This document shows, piece after piece, positions 10,101 to 16,496 of a DNA stretch of 30,384 bases (position 1 is its first letter; every line of letters begins with the position of its first letter). A program made the translations under genes and the position numbers. The stretch is from positions 1 to 30,384 of the IMG/VR virus record IMGVR_UViG_3300049811_000026. One strand, written 5' to 3'. The stretch comes from a virus. A model generated the notes under the pieces. It did no database searches, was not told the DNA's origin, and saw only the letters and a program-made list of their open reading frames with translations.

Positions 10101-11816
10101 TTTCTCATCTACGCCAAGAAGTTTTTGTATCCCTGCACGCGTACCATTATTAGCGGCACGGACTTTGGCGGCTGCGTCAACAAAAACTTCCTCGGTAATC
10201 GGAGTCCCCGGTAACTGTGAGCGGTCAGTACCATCAAGCTCAGCCGCCGCAGCTTCGATGGCGTCAGGATCCTCCGTGATTACATCCGGAAGGTCTAGCT
10301 GACCGCCCGCTTCAACGCCCGGAGGAGGGGCCTTAGTAGGATCAGTAAGCAGAGTATCTGTAGATACGCCAGCCTCCGCCTCAACGTTCGCCTGAGCGGC
10401 CTTGTCCAGTTCATCAATGTCACTGCCGTACTCGCCGAGCCGCTTGGTAGCGTCCTTGATGTTTTTCTCAGCCGCGTCGTACTCATCCCGCAGGGACCCC
10501 TGATCCCGGGCAGTGAGCGTCTTGTCGGTGTCCAGCTTCTGCTTGATCTCTAGCTGGCGGCGCCGATCCCGCACGATCTCGGTGTACGTCTGGTCAATAA
10601 GTTGTTTACGTGGATTGTCCGGCGGCGCGACGTTCTGAGTGGGGGTCCCCGCTGCCGTGTTGGCCGGGGGGTTCTGCTGGCCCTGTACCTTCTCACGCAG
10701 GGCGCGAGCAAGACCCACCGTCTCGACTGCCGAACCACCGATACCGCCGAGGGTCTCCAGTGCCACGCTCTCGGGGTCGATCTCGCCGTAGGCAGCCTTC
10801 TGGCCTGCGGCTTCGCCAGCACCCTCACCAGCGACGTTGACGCCGATACCGGCGAGACCCCGGCGGGCGTCCTGCCCGACCGTACGAGCCATCATGGCTT
10901 CGTCTACAAGCTTCGTGATCTGTGCCGTGGTAGCGGCCGGGCCAAGCTGCTCCTTGGCGGCGGCGATGGCAGCGCGGCGAGGGGCACCCGCGACCCGGGC
11001 ACCGCCAATCGAGAAGGCGGCATCGACTGCCGACAGCACGACAGCCTTCGTGCGCGCTTCACCAGCGGCCTTGTCAGTAAACTTCTTATCAGACAGTACA
11101 GCGGCGACGTTTTCTTCGGTGACAGGCAGGCCCCGGCGCCGGACCTCCTTGATGACGTTGCCAGAGAACTCGGCACCGGCCTCGACCGAAAGGCCCCCGA
11201 TGAATCCACCAGCGAAGCCGCCACCGACAGCGCCCACCAACGCACCCGCAGGGCCAGCCACAGCACCACCAGCCAGTGCGCCCGTCTTGGCGCCTGCGTA
11301 GGCACCCATGATGGCGGGGACCATGTTGCCTGCCTGCTCGGCCGTGAAGTACCAGACGCCCTTCGGGTTCGTCAGGATCTGCTTGCCCATCTCCAGCAGC
11401 ATGCCGCCCGTGGCACCCAGCTTCTGCATGCCGGTGGCCTCGGGGTCTTCGAAGACAGCCGCTTCGTCCCGGAAGGCTTCCTTGACCTCGGTAAGCTGCT
11501 TCGGCTGCGGGCGGGTCTGCTCCGCGTAGCTCGCGGCGATGTTCTTGGCCTGATCAGTGACGTCACCACCGAAGAGAACATCAGGCGACGCCTTGAGAGC
11601 ACCAAGGGCCTGACGCCCACCGGACACGAGCAAGTCGCCCGTATCTTGGGCAGCCTCCTGCGGGGGTGGCTGGGCCGCAGCCCCCTGTGCCTGAGCTTCG
11701 CGGGCTTCAAGTTCCAGTTGGGCGATGCGGCCTTGGATGTAGGCGATCTTCTGACCGTCCTCCATCAACTGGGCAGTGCGAAGCAGGCGGCGGTAATCCT
11801 CGATTGAGCGCGCCAT
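4095..11816 (-). CDS. Giant polyvalent internal virion/ejection protein with zincin (HExxH) motif and LPD38-like region
   Basis: 2573 residues. Order along the chain: a helical N-terminus; a Gly/Ala-rich membrane-active-looking stretch at about 168-212; a charged coiled-coil region; a Pro/Ala-rich linker at about 600-690; a long Lys/Glu coiled coil at about 770-1100; and a zincin-like metallopeptidase segment. In the last, IALHELVHAVI holds HELVH at 1267-1271 and a downstream glutamate (E1343, in DEVLPYAL) is a candidate third ligand. The last 1100 residues resemble the large polyvalent protein-associated region LPD38, with RFNLSFGLKNFVRDIFTN near 1940 and a SGFFGRQPSP tail near 2445. Such proteins sit in the podovirus head and are ejected with DNA, analogous to T7 gp16. 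It is the last gene of the late operon, after three other internal-virion-type genes, 5 bases after the preceding stop. The peptidase activity is inferred from motif only. Confidence 0.87.
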   Translation of the reverse strand: MARSIEDYRRLLRTAQLMEDGQKIAYIQGRIAQLELEAREAQAQGAAAQPPPQEAAQDTGDLLVSGGRQALGALKASPDVLFGGDVTDQAKNIAASYAEQTRPQPKQLTEVKEAFRDEAAVFEDPEATGMQKLGATGGMLLEMGKQILTNPKGVWYFTAEQAGNMVPAIMGAYAGAKTGALAGGAVAGPAGALVGAVGGGFAGGFIGGLSVEAGAEFSGNVIKEVRRRGLPVTEENVAAVLSDKKFTDKAAGEARTKAVVLSAVDAAFSIGGARVAGAPRRAAIAAAKEQLGPAATTAQITKLVDEAMMARTVGQDARRGLAGIGVNVAGEGAGEAAGQKAAYGEIDPESVALETLGGIGGSAVETVGLARALREKVQGQQNPPANTAAGTPTQNVAPPDNPRKQLIDQTYTEIVRDRRRQLEIKQKLDTDKTLTARDQGSLRDEYDAAEKNIKDATKRLGEYGSDIDELDKAAQANVEAEAGVSTDTLLTDPTKAPPPGVEAGGQLDLPDVITEDPDAIEAAAAELDGTDRSQLPGTPITEEVFVDAAAKVRAANNGTRAGIQKLLGVDEKTAKLIEKELIDRSVIIPRPRNDPNAMPRVLSPEEAAARLAENSAPESTGPSPATGDAVASPPPTASAATPVQEAPPGVTDAVQVTGQEAPPPPPPATNAAANAAPGAAPVNTGYNARQRREARAAEAARLETLRAALPQDQRDLTQQLVDRLKLKQGKHGWTDWKDVPLVRLLRDMTKNGVVWDPAAQADVAELLAAPVGSATQRSKTQKEAQKKADAAAAEKVRQQEDDRRRELNVAETTAYNAQRRQRRFNEEAGGSRVSSELYKEALAFLKTRARNAFYEIPLLREFRQSVSAIRDPLDYLALMQKLEADKIVTPLTAEKNYRELTDDYLVSLKLPPRGNKTAKTRTYNTKASRKMEDAAAPVVTGEADPLYKKLRTLRVLANGVGPAAPAMKLPESSPYRPFTTREYNALIAELNEMEKAKATADKRAEVRLGIEARLSELERSVNEKVTVRNRVAKSMAQAEEAAKKEAQSRVVETEQARKEAGITGKRRTDAQQVEAEKATAEEEIAEAVESAVETVNLSGLGTVQRANADVPTEAQTQLARKPELENVNATEDLVGTTTEADTATTTPAKSRKKAKNENPDVNEVTGKDFVDATDGKTLVELATYLAEEAESNAVKAVARHVKQVLERLESVAGVKFGPLTYDSKIRTAGKAIINWQADPEIDPGTGNLGVDVVLHPKNGSNPTIALHELVHAVIQPLREIGLGHVRIGRNSKLAKLMHQYDDFADRVMKAMTPEAIKEFGIEDAASGIFKKKRAGGFHKLPDEVLPYALSDPNFQRFLESLPSPNPKNGLFGTFVKWVREMLGLPAGAETELTEALRITEQLTSDGAINEIQVENIARREEDQKAPLTYSLAAKRNTPGQKLKAPPPAKRTVGQVLADGSKVFWKYLKKRPTFRQFWQATFKYDTYSKLVREVQNDRRLGYELQQQLWLSDLLIYTRNADPLKSFNNFMDHITNSSGIARRLVSSVFDPDFAAFEQAVRKLSAETGMDVKEAAVLVDRTMMMLHAKERRRTLFALNVPLDDDNKVFSITTVDKTGKVQKTKVGAATLREMIWEKMHNKTSFANAAEKKAFEDLIEKTYRPLLYKITEPGSKYLKPEGRSLEDYGKNASSKPAPVDPDIINIDNERYQVFGDIHPDEYQDFKDIYDNGYLKNGTRVGKGAIQDAIKTMRRIQDETERLNIEANFWSQGVSNIKRLYGWENYVPYKGIVSNVTREQMMDYGGPRYSPEFKNEVAVGFSGRTEEGTPPVIQIQMDAVRAAMRVAQSEARGATRNAIQQGHIESKEKTKPKLIKFSDRAKELSKELTLGNDKFIYYNDDGSIEVYTLTKKEQKEMLQRAYSQDDEFVQAFFGAVGAATAFIGKQFTRFNLSFGLKNFVRDIFTNAGVLSAEKGALVGFKYLGAVSARVARLGFVHTHRAAKLYANGDIATLEKLANDPKTAYQYRSAYEFLMSGGAVTYVQSFAREALPEEIVNRYGKGKGALGNLLRAAKREQLDKFFDNWAMMFELSARVAAYDIHKSEVKRELIGKGIAPAEAEAAARVNATAYTKNLINFEQVGRIGKTLGSLFMFFRPTATGAVRTLDAIAPLLRSDMTTLLNRLPEKVQKDPVAMAAAMKKIKQQKRNATMTSVLFASMGFMSYMMARMMGGEDDEERNAVAYDNKELWTRNLRIPMSFFGFGDDEKDFYQIPWGFGLGALMSSGAQVAAFAAGDQGGRQMMGNIMSIGADTYLPLPVAQFNPFDSTSDRSAAEMSVWWLLDSASPTVARPLVEYFVNINGLGQEIYKANSHNKYGDAYRAVDRVPEVYNDLAQFIEEITAKAAGEDNAIDIEPELYHYFLTNYASGLVNGVSSVYGLSAWMMDKKDFEPKRDSILFSGFFGRQPSPDATKFARYERQVMDLQQRITKLQNLKDPIRYADYLVSNPRSLDIVDAYKAYKTQIDQVRETMNKIRDGKLGEMTPGMRKELIRQEEKRLNRLKGSFVTVYRAYMADQNRYLPEK

Positions 11817-11821
11817 GATTA

Positions 11822-13231
11822 TTATTCTAGTCCGCCAAGCTCAGCTTCCATGTTCGGGTCTTCAGCCACGGGAGGGGCTAGCGTCGGGGCGCTAATAGAC
11901 GGGCCACCACCAATACCCCGACGTTGAATGTAATCCTCCGTAGACCCACTCTCAATCAAGAGGGGGACGTCACCTTCCGGGATCGACTGCCCAAGCTGCC
12001 GACGGATCATATTCTCCTGCTGTTCACGCTTCTTAGGGTCAGGCTCCTGTTTCGCGGCCAGAATAAGGCCATCGATATTCGGCGCAAGCTTACGCAGCCC
12101 AGCCGCCTGAACGGCGCTCAACTGGCCAGCAACCCGGAGTCGGGTAGCCTCCAGCATAGGCGCCGTTGCCTGATACCGCTCAACAAGTTGTTCGAAGCGA
12201 GCCTGAAGATCCAGCATCGCCTTGTCGTCGCCGCTCGCTTTGGCAACCTCCATCTGCTGGAGTACGTCAGCGAAGTACGGCTGGAACGTCGCCCACGGCG
12301 TGTTGATACCACGGGCAGCAACATCCCGCGCTTGGATGGCAAGCTCTTCAGCCTTGAACTTGGCCTCGCGCAGAGAATTACCCAGCTTCATCATCGCCTC
12401 ACCGCCCTGCTGGCGGCGCTCGTTGAGGAGGGCATCCCGCTTGACCGTGGCTTCAGCCATGCGGTCGGCGTCCTCAGTATCGTACCCAAGGGCGCGGGCC
12501 TCGGCCGCGATGGCCTCCTTCTTCAGCGCCAACTCCTTATCCATCAGCCCCCGGATCCCGGAGACGTAGGTACCGGCCGGGTCCTTGAAGGACGATGCGA
12601 GGGCGCCGATGAACGGGCGGTTGGACGACGCGAGGTTGGCCCCCGCCTCCACGAAGAACTGCCCCTTGCTGCGCTTGCGCTCGTTCTCGATGCTGCCACG
12701 CTGGCTCTCGATGAAGTCGCGCTCTTCCTGTGAAAGCTCTCGCAGACGCTTACGGGCCGGGTTCGCTACCCGGGTCTTCTCAAGCTCGATGGGGTCGTAG
12801 GTCGGGGCGTTGTCCATGATCCGCTCGGCGCCGAGGGTCTCCATCTCCGACGGGCTAAGTTCGCGAAGGTTTATCCGGGACGAACTGCCGGAAGACACGT
12901 AATCCCCATCAGCGAAGGCGACGATGCCACCACCAGCGAACGTGTCCGGACGCTCAAGGGCAGGAGCGGGCACGGAGGCGATACCGCCTCCCAGTTTCTG
13001 CTCCAACTGGTCCTTCACCGTCGGCATCGGCCCCTGCGGCGGCTGCGGGGCCTGCATATTCTCCAGCGCCTTGACCTTCTGGTACATCGACATGAGGTAC
13101 GCAAGGCTGCCGGGGACGGCCCCGGAGTCGGCCACCTTCTGTAGATAGCCCGCTGCCTGAGTGGGGTCCATGCCCCGCGTGGCTTGCTGGATCGCCAACA
13201 GGCGCGAATCAGTGACGTCGATGCCCGGCAT
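11822..13231 (-). CDS. Internal virion-type structural protein
   Basis: 469 residues. ATG at 13231 has AAGGAA 6 bases upstream. The N-terminus is helical (residues 1-60), followed by a Pro-rich linker and a short glycine motif, FAGGGIVAFADGD at about 98-110, which recurs in related form in two neighbouring structural genes. Residues about 150-400 are almost wholly helical and rich in Ala, Glu, Lys and Arg, suggesting long coiled coils. The C-terminus is Pro- and Gly-rich. This build and the location directly before the giant ejection protein match the internal core proteins of podoviruses. There is no enzymatic motif and I cannot assign a specific homologue. Confidence 0.75.
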   Translation of the reverse strand: MPGIDVTDSRLLAIQQATRGMDPTQAAGYLQKVADSGAVPGSLAYLMSMYQKVKALENMQAPQPPQGPMPTVKDQLEQKLGGGIASVPAPALERPDTFAGGGIVAFADGDYVSSGSSSRINLRELSPSEMETLGAERIMDNAPTYDPIELEKTRVANPARKRLRELSQEERDFIESQRGSIENERKRSKGQFFVEAGANLASSNRPFIGALASSFKDPAGTYVSGIRGLMDKELALKKEAIAAEARALGYDTEDADRMAEATVKRDALLNERRQQGGEAMMKLGNSLREAKFKAEELAIQARDVAARGINTPWATFQPYFADVLQQMEVAKASGDDKAMLDLQARFEQLVERYQATAPMLEATRLRVAGQLSAVQAAGLRKLAPNIDGLILAAKQEPDPKKREQQENMIRRQLGQSIPEGDVPLLIESGSTEDYIQRRGIGGGPSISAPTLAPPVAEDPNMEAELGGLE

Positions 13232-13242
13232 AGTTCTATTCC

Positions 13243-14154
13243 TTACGGCCGCGCCTGATTGTTCTGGGTGAAGAGGCTACCAAGTCCGTACGCCGTCATG
13301 CCAGCACCCGTCACCTGATTCAGCAGACTAGGCGGGGTCTCGTAGACGTTACGCGTCTGGGCCGTGGCCGGCGTACCCCGCAGGATATCCGACATGAACA
13401 TGAGTTGCTTGTACGGATAGTTGAGTTCGTCAAGGAACTGCTGGTACTTCTGCTCCAGACCGCCCTGCTCCCAGTCCTGAATCTGCTTACCGGCGGTGTT
13501 CTGCGCCGTGAGCGACCGCAGGTACTGGTCGAACTCGGTGTTGCCCTGCTGGCTGAGTGTCGAGCCGGCCTGAATGCCGGTGTTGGCACCCTGAAGGCCG
13601 AGGTTTGACCCGAACTGGAGGCTCTGAAGCCCGGCACCATAGGCATCCTGAAGCCCCTTGGCCTCGATGTCGCCCAGCCGGCTGAAGAGGTTCCGCTCCC
13701 CCTCAGCCTGTACCAGTGCGTTCCGGGTACCACCCAGCGCCCCCACGCGAGCCGCGTTGGCGCCCATCCCGGGGATCGAACGGCCGTAATCCTCGATGGC
13801 GCCCAGCTTCTGCCGGTTGACCACGTTGGCCATGTAGGGCGACATGAACGCACCGACGGCATTCGGGTTGGTCGCCATGGCGTTGTAGTTACCGCCCGCC
13901 ATCAAGCCAGCGATACCGCCCTGCCCGGTGAAGTTCATCGCCGTCGGGTTGACCGCCGACGGACCGAGGCTGGCGATACCACCGAACGCCTGCTGTTGCA
14001 GCGGGTTGAACCCCGCCTGCCGTTGACCACCATAGGGCGTATACGGGTTCTGCCCCGTATCGGTCAGCGCTTCAGCTCTACCAAGGAGCGGTTTTGCATA
14101 AGGCTCCGCCCACTTGGGAATATTTGTTTGGTAGGTTTCAGTTACCGTTGACAT
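13243..14154 (-). CDS. Internal virion-type structural protein, Gln/Gly-rich
   Basis: 303 residues. ATG at 14154 follows GAGGATGAGAT. The chain begins with PKWAEPYAKPLLGRAEAL, then QRQAGFNPLQQQAFGG, a block around 104-150 with FMSPYMANVVNRQKL and ARVGALGGTRNAL, and a long Gln-rich helical region. The order of blocks (an aromatic/Pro start, an 'F-x-x-L-Q-Q-x-A' segment, 'Y-M-x-x-V-V-x-x-Q' and 'A-R-x-G-A-x-G-G-x-R') is one I recognise from internal virion or ejection proteins in many environmental podoviruses. It is sandwiched between two other internal-virion-type genes and probably belongs to the same ejected assembly. The biochemical role is unknown. Confidence 0.76.
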   Translation of the reverse strand: MSTVTETYQTNIPKWAEPYAKPLLGRAEALTDTGQNPYTPYGGQRQAGFNPLQQQAFGGIASLGPSAVNPTAMNFTGQGGIAGLMAGGNYNAMATNPNAVGAFMSPYMANVVNRQKLGAIEDYGRSIPGMGANAARVGALGGTRNALVQAEGERNLFSRLGDIEAKGLQDAYGAGLQSLQFGSNLGLQGANTGIQAGSTLSQQGNTEFDQYLRSLTAQNTAGKQIQDWEQGGLEQKYQQFLDELNYPYKQLMFMSDILRGTPATAQTRNVYETPPSLLNQVTGAGMTAYGLGSLFTQNNQARP

Positions 14155-14163
14155 ATCTCATCC

Positions 14164-15894
14164 TCAAGTGGGCAAGTGGCGATCAGCACCGGAGGGCTTG
14201 CCTCGCTTGGCCTTCGCTCGCGCACTGTGAACCTTGGCGACCATCTGGCTGAGCTTCTTGGCCCCAGCAGCAGACGACCCATTACCGATCTCTGACACCG
14301 TCCGCGCATCAAGGACGTACTCGCCATCAGCGAGGCGCGCCGGCTGCTTGCCGTTGATCACGGCCGGGACCGAGTCACTCACGCCATCGCCACCACCCTG
14401 AATATACCGGCTGGCTTCAGGCAAGGCCCCGATGCCGCCGCCAGCGGCCTTCTTCGTCGGGCCACTGGTCTGGGTGAAGCCGCCGCCCGGCCGATAGGTG
14501 TAACGGAACGTATCCGCCTCCTTCTTGGCCGCTTCCTTGTCTTTCCACTCCTGCCGCTTTTCGAAGACGCTCTGCGGGCGGTCAAAAATGGACCGGGGAC
14601 GCTGCGGCGTAGATGGGCTAGGAGTAGGAGCCTGCGGTGCGGGGGTCACCGGAGGCGGTGCCGGGGGCTGGTAGGGGCGCTGGGTAAGCTCCACGCCCAA
14701 CTGCTGATTCAGCCGCTGACGAACCGCAGCGTTATAGGCATTGGTATACGGATCCGTCGGGTTAGTAGGGGCTGTAGCTTGGTCGTACATCAAGCGCGGG
14801 GTGTTCTCCATGTTGAGGGAACGGATGTACTGCTGGATATCACTGCCAGCTTCAGGGAGGTCGCCCAGCCCCCCAATAGGCCCGCCAGCAGCCTTGCCCG
14901 GCATGCCCGGATACTCTTCCTCCCAGCGCCCGCCGGTATACCCGGGGTTGATGAAGTAGGACTCGCCCGGCTGGCCAAAGTTAGGATTGACCTGACCCTG
15001 ACTGTAATTCGTCATGTAGACAGACGGGTCGAACTTCTCGCCCGAAGCGTCCTCAGTCGTCTGCGCACCGATGGCACCGAGGGCGGGGCCGAACGCCATC
15101 GCGGCATCAGAGATACCGACCGCCCTACCCAGCGTGCCCGGGACGTAGCCCTTGGCGAGCGGGTTGGCCATCTTGGCGCCCTGAACCATGTTGCCGAAGT
15201 TGGCCTTGATGCCGGCAATACCGCCCGGACCCGCCTTCTGGGACTCTGCCCCGATGCGCAGAAGATCCTTACCTGTGAGGTCGGCAATACCACCCGACTG
15301 TGGCGCCGACACAAGAGACAGGGGCGTAGCAGTCACAGGGGTGAGAGCGGAAGATGCAGCGGGGGCTGCCGCCCCCATGCCAGCGGCGTTCACCTTAAAG
15401 CCAGCAGCGGCAGCGTCGGCCGCCGTACCACCGGTCACCTTCAGGGCCTCGGGGGCAAGAACGTTCGCCGCACCAACGTCGCCGGTAGCGGCAGCAGCCT
15501 GCCCCGCGCTTATTGGCGCCTTCGCCAGTCCCGCCAGCTTCGTCCCTATGTTCGCACCACCGAACGCGCCGAGGCCCGCCATGAGGCCGGCTTTCCAGTC
15601 CTTCTTGACGAGGCCGGTGCCCGCGCCAACGAGGCCGGCGATGGCGAGACTGGAGCCACCCGTGAGCGGGGCAAGAACCGCGCCGATGATGGTCGGGAGA
15701 ATGGACTTGAAAACCTTCTTGAGTAGCGAAGCCTCAACAAGCCCAGTTTCAGGATTGATGGTGAGGGGCTTGCCGTTAGCTGCCAGCGCGAGGTAATTCA
15801 GGCCCGCGACTTCGTCGGGGGTCATGTGGACCAGCATTGTGTCGCCGTTGCGACCCTTGGCAGCTAGCTGCTTGGCGGTGAGCTTGCTATTCAT
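14164..15894 (-). CDS. Internal virion-type protein with glycine-zipper segments and LADGEYVLDA motif
   Basis: 576 residues, start overlapping the upstream stop as ATGA. Residues about 65-125 are Gly/Ala-rich and hydrophobic (IIGAVLAPLTGGSSLAIAGL and on), resembling membrane-inserting glycine zippers. Two related short motifs, AAGGPIGGLGDLPEAGSDI near 331 and AAGGGIGALPEASRYI near 481, are separated by a Pro-rich linker and a charged helix. The C-terminus has the widespread phage motif PARLADGEYVLDARTVSEIG near 520 with DGVSDSVPAVI just before it. That C-terminal motif recurs in many phage structural proteins near ejection genes; its function is not known to me. The glycine zippers suggest it could help form the channel through the host envelope, which is inference. 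Confidence 0.76.
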   Translation of the reverse strand: MNSKLTAKQLAAKGRNGDTMLVHMTPDEVAGLNYLALAANGKPLTINPETGLVEASLLKKVFKSILPTIIGAVLAPLTGGSSLAIAGLVGAGTGLVKKDWKAGLMAGLGAFGGANIGTKLAGLAKAPISAGQAAAATGDVGAANVLAPEALKVTGGTAADAAAAGFKVNAAGMGAAAPAASSALTPVTATPLSLVSAPQSGGIADLTGKDLLRIGAESQKAGPGGIAGIKANFGNMVQGAKMANPLAKGYVPGTLGRAVGISDAAMAFGPALGAIGAQTTEDASGEKFDPSVYMTNYSQGQVNPNFGQPGESYFINPGYTGGRWEEEYPGMPGKAAGGPIGGLGDLPEAGSDIQQYIRSLNMENTPRLMYDQATAPTNPTDPYTNAYNAAVRQRLNQQLGVELTQRPYQPPAPPPVTPAPQAPTPSPSTPQRPRSIFDRPQSVFEKRQEWKDKEAAKKEADTFRYTYRPGGGFTQTSGPTKKAAGGGIGALPEASRYIQGGGDGVSDSVPAVINGKQPARLADGEYVLDARTVSEIGNGSSAAGAKKLSQMVAKVHSARAKAKRGKPSGADRHLPT

Positions 15895-16496
15895 AGTTCA
15901 ACGCTCGTAGTAAAGGTAATGATGGCTGACGCTGAAGGGACAGCCGGGCGGGTACCCGAAGCGGCGGTGGCATTGAGAAAGACATCTGTATCTGAAGAAC
16001 TCCACGCCAACTCGATATAGTCGCCTTCGTTGAGTAACAGCAGGCACTTATGCGTGAAGGGGGCTTCGACCCCGTTCCCGTTGGCGGTGATCCGGGCGCC
16101 GGAATTGGGGACCGGCTCGCCGTTCACCAGCGTCCAGACGTAGACATCGGCTGTGCCACCAGTTGTCTTAGCGATCTGGAGACTGAAGGTTACATCATAC
16201 GTCCCAAGCTCGCGAACGATTATTCGCGACGTGGGGTTGCTGAGTTCAACGCCCTCGTTGGTCTGGGCCTTGCTGACGAAGCTCACCCGGTTGACGGCGC
16301 TTGCTATAGGATTCGTCTGATCGACGTTGGTACAAAAGCCGCCATGTGGTCGGGGGGCGTCGAGAAAATTTACAACTTGGTTGAAGAAAAGACGAAGAAC
16401 GTTGTTAAATTGGCTGAAGAACGTGGCGCTGTACTCGTACGGGGGGTACGGCAGGGGCGGGCTGGCAGGGGCGCGGATCGTGTTCCGTGGGGCCAT
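15891..16496 (-). CDS. C1q/TNF-like jelly-roll virion protein (putative head or tail fibre domain)
   Basis: 201 residues. The start overlaps the upstream gene as TGATG; the stop overlaps the next gene as ATGA. After a helical N-terminus (TFFSQFNNVLRLFFNQVVNF), residues about 60-200 form alternating beta strands with the order seen in phage C1q-like domains: VNRVSFVSKAQTNEGVELSN, SRIIVRELGTYDVTFSLQIA, DVYVWTLVNGEPVPNSG, and LLLLNEGDYIELAWSSSDTD. The 'SRI-x-V-x-x-x-G-x-Y' and 'G-D-Y-x-E-L' patterns are diagnostic of this fold. These domains trimerise and often bind sugars or decorate the virion. The helical N-terminus may attach it to the tail. The receptor-binding role is plausible but not proven. 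Confidence 0.78.
   Translation of the reverse strand: MAPRNTIRAPASPPLPYPPYEYSATFFSQFNNVLRLFFNQVVNFLDAPRPHGGFCTNVDQTNPIASAVNRVSFVSKAQTNEGVELSNPTSRIIVRELGTYDVTFSLQIAKTTGGTADVYVWTLVNGEPVPNSGARITANGNGVEAPFTHKCLLLLNEGDYIELAWSSSDTDVFLNATAASGTRPAVPSASAIITFTTSVEL

Noticed and set aside
10602-11807. 401-codon plus-strand frame opposite the giant ejection gene
   Set aside because: It is a shadow of the real minus-strand gene in G+C-rich DNA; its product is Arg/Gly/Leu-rich with no recognisable domain, and the minus-strand product has clear family features.
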